From: Verrucomicrobiota bacterium
GTDB lineage: Bacteria > Verrucomicrobiota > Verrucomicrobiia > Verrucomicrobiales > DEV007
Assembly: GCA_963205275.1 (NCBI GenBank)
Contig: CAUJIH010000017.1
Span: forward strand, 1-32,717
DNA: 32,717 bases
Direction of reading: 5' to 3'
The notes under the pieces are model-generated. The model was given only the letters and a program-made list of their open reading frames with translations, did not search any database and was not told the origin of the DNA. The position numbers and the translations under genes were made by a program. This document shows, piece by piece, positions 1 through 11,129 of this stretch (position 1 is the stretch's first letter; every line of letters begins with the position of its first letter).

Positions 1-3000
1 CCCTGTGATGGAGATCGCTCCATTGCGTGTCCCGCTGGTGCTGCGCCCCCCATGTCCGATCTGTGCATAGGCACTGGTGCCAGTCGAACCATTCAGAATC
101 ACATCACCCGGTTGGCAGAAGGAAATCGTGATCGTAGCGGAGGCAGTCGTATTCCCGGTGCTTGAACCAATTCCGCCGTGACCAATCTGGGTATACCCGC
201 TCGCCAGACTACCAGAGTTCAGAGTGAGTCCGCCAGTAGAAAGCCCGATTCGGATGGCTCCGCTCGCATCGCCACTACCGTCTCCATAAAATCCAAGCTG
301 GGTCCCGGAATTCGCTGTCGTTGTACTCGCGTTCAAAGTGAGACCATAACCTGCGAGCATCGTCAGTCCCTGTCGACTACCCACTCGAACAGCGCGAACT
401 TGATTTGCGTATCCAATGGTCACTGCCTTGTTTCCAATGCCGAAGTCACCGCAGCCATCATAGCCGGTGGTACCGTTCAGAACGAGATTAGAATTCCCGT
501 AATCCGTTCCGCTCGCTCCGTAGGTAACACCCCAATTGCTGGAACTTCCTGATCCACTCCAGCCTTTCCAGCCAGCGACCAAGATCACGTTGCCATCGGC
601 ATTATTCTGGTAGCCGCGATTCACGGTGAGATTTCCACCGGTTAAGATGGCTAGATCATTTCCAGAACCCGCATCGACCTGCGTGCCCGCATTGAGAGTA
701 ATATCGATGTCATTGTTCAACGTGAGACGAATGGGGCCATTCCCATAATTGGCGTTCGCCAGCGTATTGACCCCAGTAGTGCCTCCCAGAGCGGTATCCT
801 CAATATTTGTCGCACCATTCGCTACGATCTGATAACCGACAGAGTTTGGCCCTGCCGTATAAGTCCCAGGAACATTTCCAGAACTGACATGCGCGATTCT
901 GGCATAAGTTCCCGTAGCCTCGATGTTTCCGTCGGCAAAAACTCGCAATCCACCAGACAGGCTGCTCACGGCCGTAGCCGTCGCCCCGTGCCCAATTATC
1001 GCCGGGCTGTGATTACTGGTCGTTGCTGCATCTAAGGTGATATTACCTCCGCGGGCTGCGATGACGGTAACATTACCGGCCGCGGATCCTGCTCCCCCAC
1101 TCACCCCGTGCCCAATTTGAGCGAAACGTGATGTATTTCCTCCACTCGGCGAAATCAGAGAAACGCCTCCCTGAGTCAGCAAACCCGACACCACAGTGAT
1201 ATCACCACTTCGGTCCGATGCATGATTCCGCCCACCGTGACCGATCATCGCATACGTCCCGGTCGCGTCTTTTGAGGTCACAGTCACCTTCCCTCCCAAG
1301 AGCACAGTAATATCGTCCTTAAGAACATCAGGCGTTGAACTGACACTTCCAAAGCCCCCTCCATGCCCAATCTGCACATAGGCGTTCCCTCCGATGCCAG
1401 CAAGAAGATCGAGGGAAGAACCGGCGGTGACGTTCAGTGCCCCACTGGCCGAACCGAGGGAGTCCACTCCGCCGTGCCCGATCTGGGCGTACGCTGCCGA
1501 ACCTGAATTTCCGGTGAGCGAAATCGCTCCAGCTACATCGACGGTGATCGCGTCACTTTTCGTTCCAGCAATATTGTTTCCACCGTGCCCGATCTGGGCG
1601 CTCGTCATGGTTCCTGTCCCGCCACTCATGCTTAGGTTTCCTCCATGAATCGTAACGCCAACGGTTCCGCTCATGGTGCTCGCCCCCGTATTCGAGCTGG
1701 TATCCCCACGGTTCGCGTGCCCGATCACTGCGTAGGCATAACTTCCCCCTCCTCCTGTCATCGAAATCCCGCCATTTTTCACATCGACTGACGTATTACC
1801 TGTCACGGTTGTATTGTTAATGAAATAATGTCCACTCCCTAGCATCGCTCCCGAGCTAGCGCCGGAACCACCCTGAAGAGTAATTCCATCGTTCGCGCTT
1901 AGACCTTTCGCGAATAAGGACACATTTCCGGAAATCGCATAATCCGCGTTATAGGAGCCATTCCCAATCTGAGCATTCGCCCGCCCACCTGTTCCACCTT
2001 GAACCAGAACGCCCCCCACCCCAGCATGAACAAGAATCTCTCCAGACGAAGTTCCCGACATGGCGAGACCACCGTTACCAATCTGAGCATAACCATTTGA
2101 ACCTCCTCCGGCAGTTAGGGAAACCTTGCCGAGAGTATTGGTCACAGAAATGTTCCCCGAAGCGTTCCCGTTACCCCATGTACTGGTAACTCCGGCCCCG
2201 CCGTGTCCGATCTGGGCATAACTATTCCCGTTCGCTTCGACATTGTTTCCAAAACCTCCACCCGTCAAAGTCACATGATCTGCCTGATCGATGGTGATCG
2301 AACCACTTTTGGCACCCTTCCAATTATTTCCCCCATGCCCGATTTGGGCATAAGCATGAGAAGCGGACGTACTAGCGCTGAGGTTTACATCACCATCCAT
2401 TCCAGTCGAGAATTTGATGTCGATAGCCGCCGCCAAGGATACTCCAGTCGCCGTAGCCCCCGTGCCCCCATGCCCGACCTGAGCAAAGGCTCCGGTTTGA
2501 TTTCCTGCTGTAAGATTCAGTCCGCCTCCTTTCAGTTGAGCCGAGATACTTCCACTGATGGTGCCCGCAGCCGTCGGACGATAACCAAGCTGTGCAAATG
2601 CGTCGCTAGCCGCCCCTCCACTCACATTCAGAGCGTAGGCCGCCATTCGCGTGGCTCCGCCCGCACTCCCCACAGCAATCCCTGTCGTCTGACTCCCGCT
2701 CCCCACATAGATGCTGCTATTGCCGTTACCATAGGAAGAAACGTTCGTGATAAAATTCTGGAAGTTGACGCTTCCCGGTTGATTGAGACCAGTGATTCCA
2801 GAAAATCCGGTGGTTCCGTCCCACCCGGCGACGGCGTTGATCGCTCCCGCTCCGGCATTCTGGACCGAGGCGTTGAAGCGAATATCTCGATTCACCAGCA
2901 GTGTTAGGGCATTCGCGCTGGAGTAAGTCACTGCATTGTTCACCGTCAGATCCCCGGCTTCGGCACCTCCTGACTGCGTCGATACGACGACATTCCCTCC

Positions 3001-4497
3001 CGACAGAGCAGTCGTCAGTGTCGTGACATTGATATTGTTCGATGAGTTCGCAGCAGAACTGATCGTCAAATTCGTCGGGTCTAGCAGCAGTGTTCCCGCC
3101 TGCCCATTTGCGGACAGGGTCGAAACACTACCATCGTAGAGCAGGCTCCCCTTGCCAGAGACCTCCACAAAGCCGCCGTTACCGATTTGACCTGTAGCCT
3201 CGGCAGAAACGTTCCCTTGGAAGTTCGTGCCTCCATCCGACCAGAGAATCACCGTGCCGGCCTGTCCGTTGGTCCCGTCTGCGTGGATTTGCGAACCAGA
3301 TTCCACCGCCAGTGTTTCTGAATTCACTATCGAGCGATCCTTCCCCTGAAAACCGCCCCCGATGCGGACCGTTCCACCTTCGGCTCCTCTCGCATTGATG
3401 CGGCCCGTTGAATCCACAGAGATTTCTGAACCTTCCACCACCACAGTACCACCCTTGCCGCTTGCGTTCACCACATCGATTGAGCCACCCAGTTCCACCC
3501 GATCCGTACCAGTCACGCGCACATCGCCACCCTGTGCTTGAAGTCGTCCATCGACTCGCGCGTACGCTGCCTCGATCACTATTCGACCAGCATTCACTGG
3601 ATCCGAGCTCGTCGCCTTGATCGATCCGCTATTCTCGACCGCTCCGCCCGCTCCACGCAGATAGACCTTTCCTCCCTCATTCACCGCTCCGGTCGCTCGG
3701 ATCGAACCCTTATTATTGATCGCTAGGGCATATACGTTCCCGTGGGCTTTCAGTTCCACAGCCGCTCCTTCAATTGTCCCGTCGTTTTCGATCCCTGTGC
3801 TGCCGCTCCCTCCCTTCGGACGCACGAACATGCGCTCGCCATCGGCTCCCTCGTGCGCTGTCAGCAACACTTCCTGCCCTGCCGCCAAGCCCACTCGACC
3901 GCTACTGGCACTGATACTACCGCGATTACTGACGGTCTGACCGATCAGGAAAACATCGCCTCCGATGGCGTTAATTCTCCCCATGTTGGTAACCCCACCA
4001 TTGCCCGAGCCTTTGAATGTCATGTCTCCCCCAGCAAGAAACTCACCATTGCTGACATCTAGGGTCGAGAGCACCAGTCCGTGAACATCGATGGTTCCGC
4101 TCGGCCCGACCAAGATTCCGTTCGGATTGATCACGAACACATTTCCGTTCGCTTTCAGCGCTCCGTGAATCGCGCTCGGGTCTCCGCCTGTGACGCGATT
4201 CAAGACTGAGGAATTTGCCCCCGGCTGTCGGAACTGCGTCAATTCACCTGCGTCAATGGAGAATTTGTCCCAGTGAATGATGGCGTTCTGGCTATTTTGC
4301 AGAATCTGCAAATTCCCAGCGCCGCCGTTGAAGCGAACATCACCATGGACCACCACGCTGCCCTGCGGATTCGCCATCAGGGTGTCATTGTACTGCATCA
4401 GCCCAGGAAAAAGGCTGAACATCATCAGATGGAGGATGTATCGACGACGACGCACGCGAGCAAGGACGCCGGCGGATTCGATAGAATTAAATTTCAT
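1..4497 (-). CDS. TPS-type filamentous haemagglutinin-like exoprotein, 3' end outside window
   Basis: The reading frame stays open from an ATG at 4497 to the window edge, giving 1499 residues without a stop. Residues 1-42 resemble a long signal peptide: a basic RVRRRR stretch, a hydrophobic segment, then a likely cut after LMA. Residues 43 to about 250 match the two-partner-secretion domain, with the NPNG hallmark at 124-127 and an LNRVTGG segment just before it. TPS exoproteins cross the outer membrane through a TpsB pore and fold as a beta-helix; no TpsB gene is in the window. An LDPTNLTI segment near residue 471 marks the start of a second region, in which the motif AQIGHGG and variants recur about every 37-45 residues. 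Gly, Ser, Thr and Asn dominate. It is probably a surface or secreted adhesin, but its ligand is unknown. There is no clear ribosome binding site. The neighbour upstream is dnaN, so context says nothing about function. Confidence 0.9.
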   Translation of the reverse strand, partial: MKFNSIESAGVLARVRRRRYILHLMMFSLFPGLMQYNDTLMANPQGSVVVHGDVRFNGGAGNLQILQNSQNAIIHWDKFSIDAGELTQFRQPGANSSVLNRVTGGDPSAIHGALKANGNVFVINPNGILVGPSGTIDVHGLVLSTLDVSNGEFLAGGDMTFKGSGNGGVTNMGRINAIGGDVFLIGQTVSNRGSISASSGRVGLAAGQEVLLTAHEGADGERMFVRPKGGSGSTGIENDGTIEGAAVELKAHGNVYALAINNKGSIRATGAVNEGGKVYLRGAGGAVENSGSIKATSSDPVNAGRIVIEAAYARVDGRLQAQGGDVRVTGTDRVELGGSIDVVNASGKGGTVVVEGSEISVDSTGRINARGAEGGTVRIGGGFQGKDRSIVNSETLAVESGSQIHADGTNGQAGTVILWSDGGTNFQGNVSAEATGQIGNGGFVEVSGKGSLLYDGSVSTLSANGQAGTLLLDPTNLTISSAANSSNNINVTTLTTALSGGNVVVSTQSGGAEAGDLTVNNAVTYSSANALTLLVNRDIRFNASVQNAGAGAINAVAGWDGTTGFSGITGLNQPGSVNFQNFITNVSSYGNGNSSIYVGSGSQTTGIAVGSAGGATRMAAYALNVSGGAASDAFAQLGYRPTAAGTISGSISAQLKGGGLNLTAGNQTGAFAQVGHGGTGATATGVSLAAAIDIKFSTGMDGDVNLSASTSASHAYAQIGHGGNNWKGAKSGSITIDQADHVTLTGGGFGNNVEANGNSYAQIGHGGAGVTSTWGNGNASGNISVTNTLGKVSLTAGGGSNGYAQIGNGGLAMSGTSSGEILVHAGVGGVLVQGGTGGRANAQIGNGSYNADYAISGNVSLFAKGLSANDGITLQGGSGASSGAMLGSGHYFINNTTVTGNTSVDVKNGGISMTGGGGSYAYAVIGHANRGDTSSNTGASTMSGTVGVTIHGGNLSMSGGTGTMTSAQIGHGGNNIAGTKSDAITVDVAGAISLTGNSGSAAYAQIGHGGVDSLGSASGALNVTAGSSLDLLAGIGGNAYVQIGHGGGFGSVSSTPDVLKDDITVLLGGKVTVTSKDATGTYAMIGHGGRNHASDRSGDITVVSGLLTQGGVSLISPSGGNTSRFAQIGHGVSGGAGSAAGNVTVIAARGGNITLDAATTSNHSPAIIGHGATATAVSSLSGGLRVFADGNIEATGTYARIAHVSSGNVPGTYTAGPNSVGYQIVANGATNIEDTALGGTTGVNTLANANYGNGPIRLTLNNDIDITLNAGTQVDAGSGNDLAILTGGNLTVNRGYQNNADGNVILVAGWKGWSGSGSSSNWGVTYGASGTDYGNSNLVLNGTTGYDGCGDFGIGNKAVTIGYANQVRAVRVGSRQGLTMLAGYGLTLNASTTTANSGTQLGFYGDGSGDASGAIRIGLSTGGLTLNSGSLASGYTQIGHGGIGSSTGNTTASATITISFCQPGDVILNGSTGTSAYAQIGHGGRSTSGTRNGAISITG
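46..2595 (-). repeat. Protein-coding repeat array, AQIGHGG motif
   Basis: The 21-bp core coding for AQIGHGG or a close variant is seen at 46-66, 172-192, 982-1002, 1102-1122, 1231-1251, 1357-1377, 1468-1488, 1579-1599, 1711-1731, 1954-1974, 2068-2088, 2197-2217, 2329-2349, 2464-2484 and 2575-2595. A worn copy lies at 1825-1848, another near 283-303, and an outlier at 3172-3192. Between 982 and 2595 the start-to-start distance is 111-135 bp, always a multiple of three. Variants include AIIGHGA, AMIGHGG, AVIGHAN, AQIGNGG and AQLGYRP. DNA between cores is diverged, so selection seems to act on the protein motif rather than on recent duplication. Confidence 0.9.
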
Positions 4498-4610
4498 TTT
4501 TGACAAAAGTGACGTCTGCGCGCTTCTGTATCGCCACTCACACGAGAGATGTCTGAAAGCACGAGTCCAATGGGATATTGCTCCCAGAGACTACAACGTG
4601 ACAAGGAAAT

Positions 4611-4646
4611 CGCAAAGCTGAGAATGATGTTAATTCTCAGTTTGCG
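4611..4646 (-). terminator. Inverted repeat after dnaN, possible weak terminator
   Basis: The arms 4611-4625 and 4633-4646 pair over 14 bp with one bulged base and a 7-base loop. It starts about 50 bp past the dnaN stop. On the minus strand the stem is followed only by ATTTCCTTGT, a poor T-tract, so it may be a weak terminator, a processing site, or a barrier between dnaN and the exoprotein gene. Confidence 0.45.
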
Positions 4647-4695
4647 AGGCGATATTTCAACTCCCCGGATCGTGGAAAGTCCCGGTATTCACGAA

Positions 4696-5793
4696 TCACC
4701 GAGTCGCTCGCATCGGCATCATGACGTACAGGAATGGCTCGTCGATTTTGATAACCCCTGGACTACTTGTATCGATGAGATCGATATAGACCTCATCCTG
4801 ATCCAAGTTCCGAAGAGGTGCGATCACAAACTCGGGATTGAACGCCATCACCATACGCGGACCGGTGTAGCGAATGTCGATGGTTTCCTCCGCTTCACCG
4901 ATTTCCGGAGAAGTCGTGCAAATCGTCAGTTGGTTGTTGTCGAAGATGAAATTGACGGAATTTGTCGACTCATCCACCAAGAGATTCATCCGTCGTAGAG
5001 TGCCCAACAGAACCTCTCTCTCGACGATCACTCGATAATTCGCCGGTCCAGGGATCACTTGACGAAAGTTCGGGTAGTTTCCTTCGATCAGCTTTGTCAC
5101 GAGCACGCTTCCGTTCAGATCGAAACTCGCTTGATTATCGGAAATGACTACCTTGACGTCTCCTTTAATGTCGAGCTGGCGCTGTAATTCATTTACTGCC
5201 TTCGTCGGGATAATGACAGAGACCTCCTGACCGGCAGGAAACTCAAGATCCTGTTCTACCATCGCAAGGCGACGTCCGTCCGTAGCCACTAGAGTCAGCA
5301 TTCCATCACGGATGACGCAGTTCACTCCATTCAGCACGTAACGCGTCTCATCGGTGGAAATCGCGTACGATGTCTTCCGCAGCGCATCGCGCAAGAGTTT
5401 CTGATCGATCGTGAACTCTCGGGGATTGCGAAACTCGCCGACGTGGGGAAAGTCGAATGGTGGAAGACCGAGAATTTTGAAGATACTAGCACCGCTCTGT
5501 AGGGTCGCCACGCTATCCGCAGAGACATCAAACTCCACATCAGATGCTGGCAATTCGCGCACGATTCCCGCAAGCCGTCGAGCTGGCAAAGTAATCGCCC
5601 CTGGCTGCACAACATTCGCAGCGACGATCTTCGAAACTGTGACGTCGAGATCAGTGGTCGAAAGTTCCAGCCCTCCCTCGCTAGCCTCAATCAGCACGTT
5701 CGAAAGAATAGGGAGGGGGGAGCGACTGGCGACGACATGCTGCACCTGATTCAGAGCATTTTGAAATGCGTCTCTCTCAATCTGAAATTTCAT
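4696..5793 (-). CDS. dnaN: DNA polymerase III beta subunit (sliding clamp)
   Basis: This 365-residue protein has the usual length of the bacterial clamp, which encircles DNA as a dimer and holds polymerase III on the template. The N-terminus MKFQIERDAF followed by RSPLPILSNVLIEA is typical, and the C-terminus ends FLYVMMPMR, matching the family's final strand (usually YVLMPMR). The frame continues upstream to a GTG at 5826, but the ATG at 5793 gives the family N-terminus and is preferred. It starts 42 bp after the dnaA stop on the same strand, the normal dnaA-dnaN arrangement, and is probably cotranscribed with it. Downstream, recF and gyrB are not found; the exoprotein gene follows instead. 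Confidence 0.97.
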   Translation of the reverse strand: MKFQIERDAFQNALNQVQHVVASRSPLPILSNVLIEASEGGLELSTTDLDVTVSKIVAANVVQPGAITLPARRLAGIVRELPASDVEFDVSADSVATLQSGASIFKILGLPPFDFPHVGEFRNPREFTIDQKLLRDALRKTSYAISTDETRYVLNGVNCVIRDGMLTLVATDGRRLAMVEQDLEFPAGQEVSVIIPTKAVNELQRQLDIKGDVKVVISDNQASFDLNGSVLVTKLIEGNYPNFRQVIPGPANYRVIVEREVLLGTLRRMNLLVDESTNSVNFIFDNNQLTICTTSPEIGEAEETIDIRYTGPRMVMAFNPEFVIAPLRNLDQDEVYIDLIDTSSPGVIKIDEPFLYVMMPMRATR

Positions 5794-5835
5794 TGTTTCC
5801 GAAACCTCGAGTTTGGACCGAACCACTCGATCTGT

Positions 5836-7383
5836 CTATTTGAATCTTTTCCTGTTCTTAAGGTTTGGCTCGGCTTGACCGAGATTCTGGGAGGACCTGA
5901 CATCCCGAATCGCTTTTCCTTGGCGTATCCGCGCTGCGTCGCCTGAGCCCGTACACCGGATCAAACGTCGCTTGATCAATTCAACAGAACTCTTGAATGC
6001 CCCAGAATCCTGCATACGCTTTTTGATCTTTTTCACTGCATAAATCACAGTGCCATGATCCTTTCCGAAGGCACGCGCCGTTTCGACCAGCGACCAATCG
6101 GTCAGATCGCGCACGAGAAACATCGCCACCTGACGAGCTTCGGCGATGCGAGCCGTCCTCTTCTTTCCATCGATCACGGCAATCTCGATATCGTAATGCT
6201 CGGCGACTGCTGCTTTGATCTCTTCGGCTCCAATATTGCGCGTTTCACTGTCGTCGCAGATATCCGCCAACAGTTCGGCAATTTCCGGAATCGACAGAGC
6301 TTTCTCATTCATCGTCGCCGACATCGAGACGCGAATCAGAGCGCCCTCCAATGCCCGGACGTTTCCGTGCACTCGACTGACGATATAATCGATCGATTCA
6401 TCATCGACCGCCATCTTCCAGTCGTCACGCTTCTTTCGCAGAATCGCAGCCCGTGTCTCGAGTCCAGGCCGGTGGATTTCCGCAGCAAGCCCCCATTGAA
6501 ATCGAGTGACCAGTCGCTCTTCTAACTGGGTAATTTCCGAAGCAGGGCAGTCACTAGCCAAGACGATCTGCTTTCTCGTATCGCTCAGGCGATTAAAGGT
6601 ATGAAAGAATTCATTCTGCAGGCCCTCTTTGCCGCCAAAGAACTGGACATCATCGATCATCAACAGATCCGCCTCCCGAAAGCGCTTGCGAAACGCTCCC
6701 AGAGTCTGCTTCTGAATCGCATCAATGTAATCGTTCGCAAACTGTTCAGCAGTCACAATCAAAATTTTAGACTTCGGGCGCTGTCGCAGAGACTCCCATC
6801 CTATAGCATTCAGCAGATGCGTCTTTCCCAAACCACTGGCAGAATGGAAGAACAAGGGTTGATACGTCTTGCCAGGTTGATCGGCAACGGCCCTAGCAGC
6901 AGCGTACGCCAATTCGCTGTTCTCTCCAGGAACAAACGTATCAAAACGGTAGCTACCCATAAGTCCGACGGCGTGTCCCTTCTCTAACAGCTCCCGCTCA
7001 CTCAGACCACCAACGCGAATCTCAAGATCCTTTGCATCATCTGATGGCAACGCCTCAGTCGATTCGTCGCTCGACGTCGAAGGGCCTTCACTCGACTCGT
7101 CGATACGAAATAGAATCTTATCACATCCCCCGAGATAGCGGGTAAACGTGGAAATTAATGAGTTTTTAAAATTCTCTTCAATCCAGATCATGTACATCGA
7201 CCCTGGAACGATTAGAATAATTTCATCCCGGGTGGCCGAAGCCAACTTCGTCTCCGCAAACCAGAGATCAAAATTCGCCTCTCCCAACTGTTCACGAAGA
7301 CTGGCAGTCACTCGGGACCAGAGCTCCTGAGAGGACAAGTCAGGAGCGTTTTGATTGGAGTCGTACGGTGAGGAACTGTGCAT
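5836..7383 (-). CDS. dnaA: Chromosomal replication initiator protein DnaA
   Basis: DnaA binds origin DNA boxes and opens the duplex. With the ATG at 7383 the protein has 515 residues. Domain I (SSQELWSRV...) covers roughly 17-95, an acidic Ser-rich linker 96-125, the AAA+ domain about 145-350 and the DNA-binding domain IV about 375-475, where GKDHGTV at 440-446 is the signature loop. Walker B is LLMIDD at 240-245. The P-loop reads SASGLGKT (181-188), so the usual first glycine is serine. After the normal family end near residue 476 there is an extra basic tail of about 39 residues rich in Arg and Lys, running almost to dnaN. A TTG at 7479 would add 32 hydrophobic residues unlike DnaA, so the ATG was chosen. 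No good ribosome binding site precedes it. Confidence 0.96.
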   Translation of the reverse strand: MHSSSPYDSNQNAPDLSSQELWSRVTASLREQLGEANFDLWFAETKLASATRDEIILIVPGSMYMIWIEENFKNSLISTFTRYLGGCDKILFRIDESSEGPSTSSDESTEALPSDDAKDLEIRVGGLSERELLEKGHAVGLMGSYRFDTFVPGENSELAYAAARAVADQPGKTYQPLFFHSASGLGKTHLLNAIGWESLRQRPKSKILIVTAEQFANDYIDAIQKQTLGAFRKRFREADLLMIDDVQFFGGKEGLQNEFFHTFNRLSDTRKQIVLASDCPASEITQLEERLVTRFQWGLAAEIHRPGLETRAAILRKKRDDWKMAVDDESIDYIVSRVHGNVRALEGALIRVSMSATMNEKALSIPEIAELLADICDDSETRNIGAEEIKAAVAEHYDIEIAVIDGKKRTARIAEARQVAMFLVRDLTDWSLVETARAFGKDHGTVIYAVKKIKKRMQDSGAFKSSVELIKRRLIRCTGSGDAARIRQGKAIRDVRSSQNLGQAEPNLKNRKRFK

Positions 7384-8268
7384 TCTCAGGGAGGCGAAGC
7401 CTGGTAAAAGAGTTGGAGAGTTAAAATAGAAAAATGAAAATAGAACAAAGGTAGGTTCACACGACAGTCTATTACTCAAATACTAGCAGAAGCGTTCAAA
7501 GTGGTGTGGAATTACTATCAGATTGAGAGACACCGATTCCTTAAGAGGTTCCGATCAGAATCCAGCGTCATTCAATATAATACTCTGAATACTCGTTGGA
7601 ATCATTTTCGGCCCTTTCGCAGGCGGCTCACTCGGGACGCTTATCGTGACACTCACCCTTCAATCCGACAACCGAAATTACTTCCTTTTTTCCGTATCAG
7701 CGAGACCGACACCCTCGAAATGCGGTTCTATCAGGGTTCGGAGCATAAGATGTAATTTTTAGAATTCTATTATTACAGACTTCTGTATTTTAAAATTTTA
7801 CAAACTATCGGAACTAAAATCAGCAATCGAAATGGGCGGGATACTCGATGAACTGGTTGAGGCAGCATCGTAAAGCAGCCCATGCAAAAGGTAACAGCAC
7901 GCGATCAACTCTTCTTCTCTCGATTTCAACACGTACCTGTAAGACCGGATACCTCAGAAAGGAACCCACCTGTCAGAACTCCTCGTAACTCCCGAGCCAA
8001 AAAGACTACGCCGTCCTTATAGGGAAGCATGGTAGTTAGCGGAGCACTCGATAATCGGCTCTACGACAGGCAGCGACACCTAGGAGTCAGAAATTGACAA
8101 CACCTTGAATCCAGAGCGGCTTCAAGACCAGATAGCTGCTCTTTCCCGAAGTGATCGCAAGCCTGTCGACTCCTCATTATTTCCTAGAAACGATGAAGCA
8201 CTCTGAAATTGTCGCTGTCCTCAGACAGCATTTTCAGCTATAGTGCCGCCTTTCGCCTAGAGCGCCAA
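7384..8268. other. 885-bp stretch between atpC and dnaA, no credible gene
   Basis: No reading frame here has a recognisable protein or ribosome binding site. I scanned both strands for DnaA boxes (TTATNCACA) and found no exact copy, so an origin cannot be claimed, although position beside dnaA makes one possible. A strongly AT-rich island lies at about 7747-7803, including TTTTAAAATTTTA and a small hairpin with TACAG/CTGTA arms (7774-7787). The dnaA promoter should lie near 7400-7500 on the minus strand; a weak candidate is TTGAAC, 17 bp, AGTAAT (about 7469-7497). No tRNA or known structured RNA was recognised. Confidence 0.6.
8214..8229 (-). terminator. Candidate terminator hairpin after atpC
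   Basis: Six-bp arms GCTGTC (8214-8219) and GACAGC (8224-8229) enclose a 4-base loop, about 40 bp past the atpC stop. The following minus-strand bases, GACAATTTCAG, contain few Ts, so termination would be weak. Confidence 0.4.
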
Positions 8269-8670
8269 TCACAGTTGCCGACGTTTTCTTTTCACGTGGA
8301 GCTGTGCGAGCGATTTCTGCAACGCAAGACTCGCCGCTGCGATATCCTCAGGTAGAGCCTTCTCCGACATCGCCTTCCGAGCATTTTCTATTGCTTGCTC
8401 GACTGCTGATTCATCGATTTCACCCACTCCGAGCGCCATATCAGTAACGACAGAGACGCGATCATTGGAAACCTCAACAAACCCCGTGCCAATCGCAAGG
8501 GATGTCGCCTCCCCCTTCTGTAGGAAGTGTAACTCCCCAGGGCGCAATGCAGATACAATAGGTGCGTGAGCTGGCAAAATTCCCATCTCACCCTCTGAAC
8601 CAGGTACCACGACACTGTCAATTTCATCAGAAAAGACAAGTTTTTCAGGTGTTACGATCTCGAGTCGCAT
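8269..8670 (-). CDS. atpC: F1F0 ATP synthase epsilon subunit
   Basis: The 133 residues match the epsilon subunit, part of the central stalk that couples rotation to catalysis and can inhibit ATP hydrolysis. The N-terminal beta-sandwich is recognised from MRLEIVTPEKLVFSDEI, VVVPGSEGEMGILPAHAP and the later FVEVSNDRVSVVTDMA. A C-terminal helical hairpin of normal size follows (about residues 85-133). It is the last gene of the operon, 53 bp after atpD. The ATG at 8670 gives the family start. Confidence 0.97.
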   Translation of the reverse strand: MRLEIVTPEKLVFSDEIDSVVVPGSEGEMGILPAHAPIVSALRPGELHFLQKGEATSLAIGTGFVEVSNDRVSVVTDMALGVGEIDESAVEQAIENARKAMSEKALPEDIAAASLALQKSLAQLHVKRKRRQL

Positions 8671-8723
8671 GGGAAAATAGGTTCAGTGAGATGAAATGTG
8701 GTGTGCAAAACTCGGAGGGAATG

Positions 8724-11097
<2,374 letters not shown>

Positions 11098-11129
11098 AGC
11101 GATTCAGAAAAGAGATCGTTCGATAAAAA

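Noticed and set aside
1-2600. Evenly spaced GC-rich repeats resembling a CRISPR-like or intergenic repeat array
   Set aside because: The copies are in one reading frame, spaced by multiples of three, diverge at third positions and lie inside a continuous open frame on the minus strand.
2203-2907. A 234-codon plus-strand open frame
   Set aside because: It lies wholly within the exoprotein gene, its composition reflects the complement of the AQIGHGG repeats, and the protein resembles nothing.
7576-7581. A perfect TATAAT on the plus strand
   Set aside because: No -35 element at the right distance and no gene downstream on that strand.
7501-7755. An 84-codon plus-strand frame between atpC and dnaA
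   Set aside because: No ribosome binding site, unusual composition for this genome and no recognisable sequence.
7384-8268. Replication origin with DnaA boxes
   Set aside because: No exact TTATNCACA on either strand. The nearest look-alikes, such as TTATCGTGA near 7640 and TGTGGAATT near 7505, have several mismatches, so only position supports an origin.
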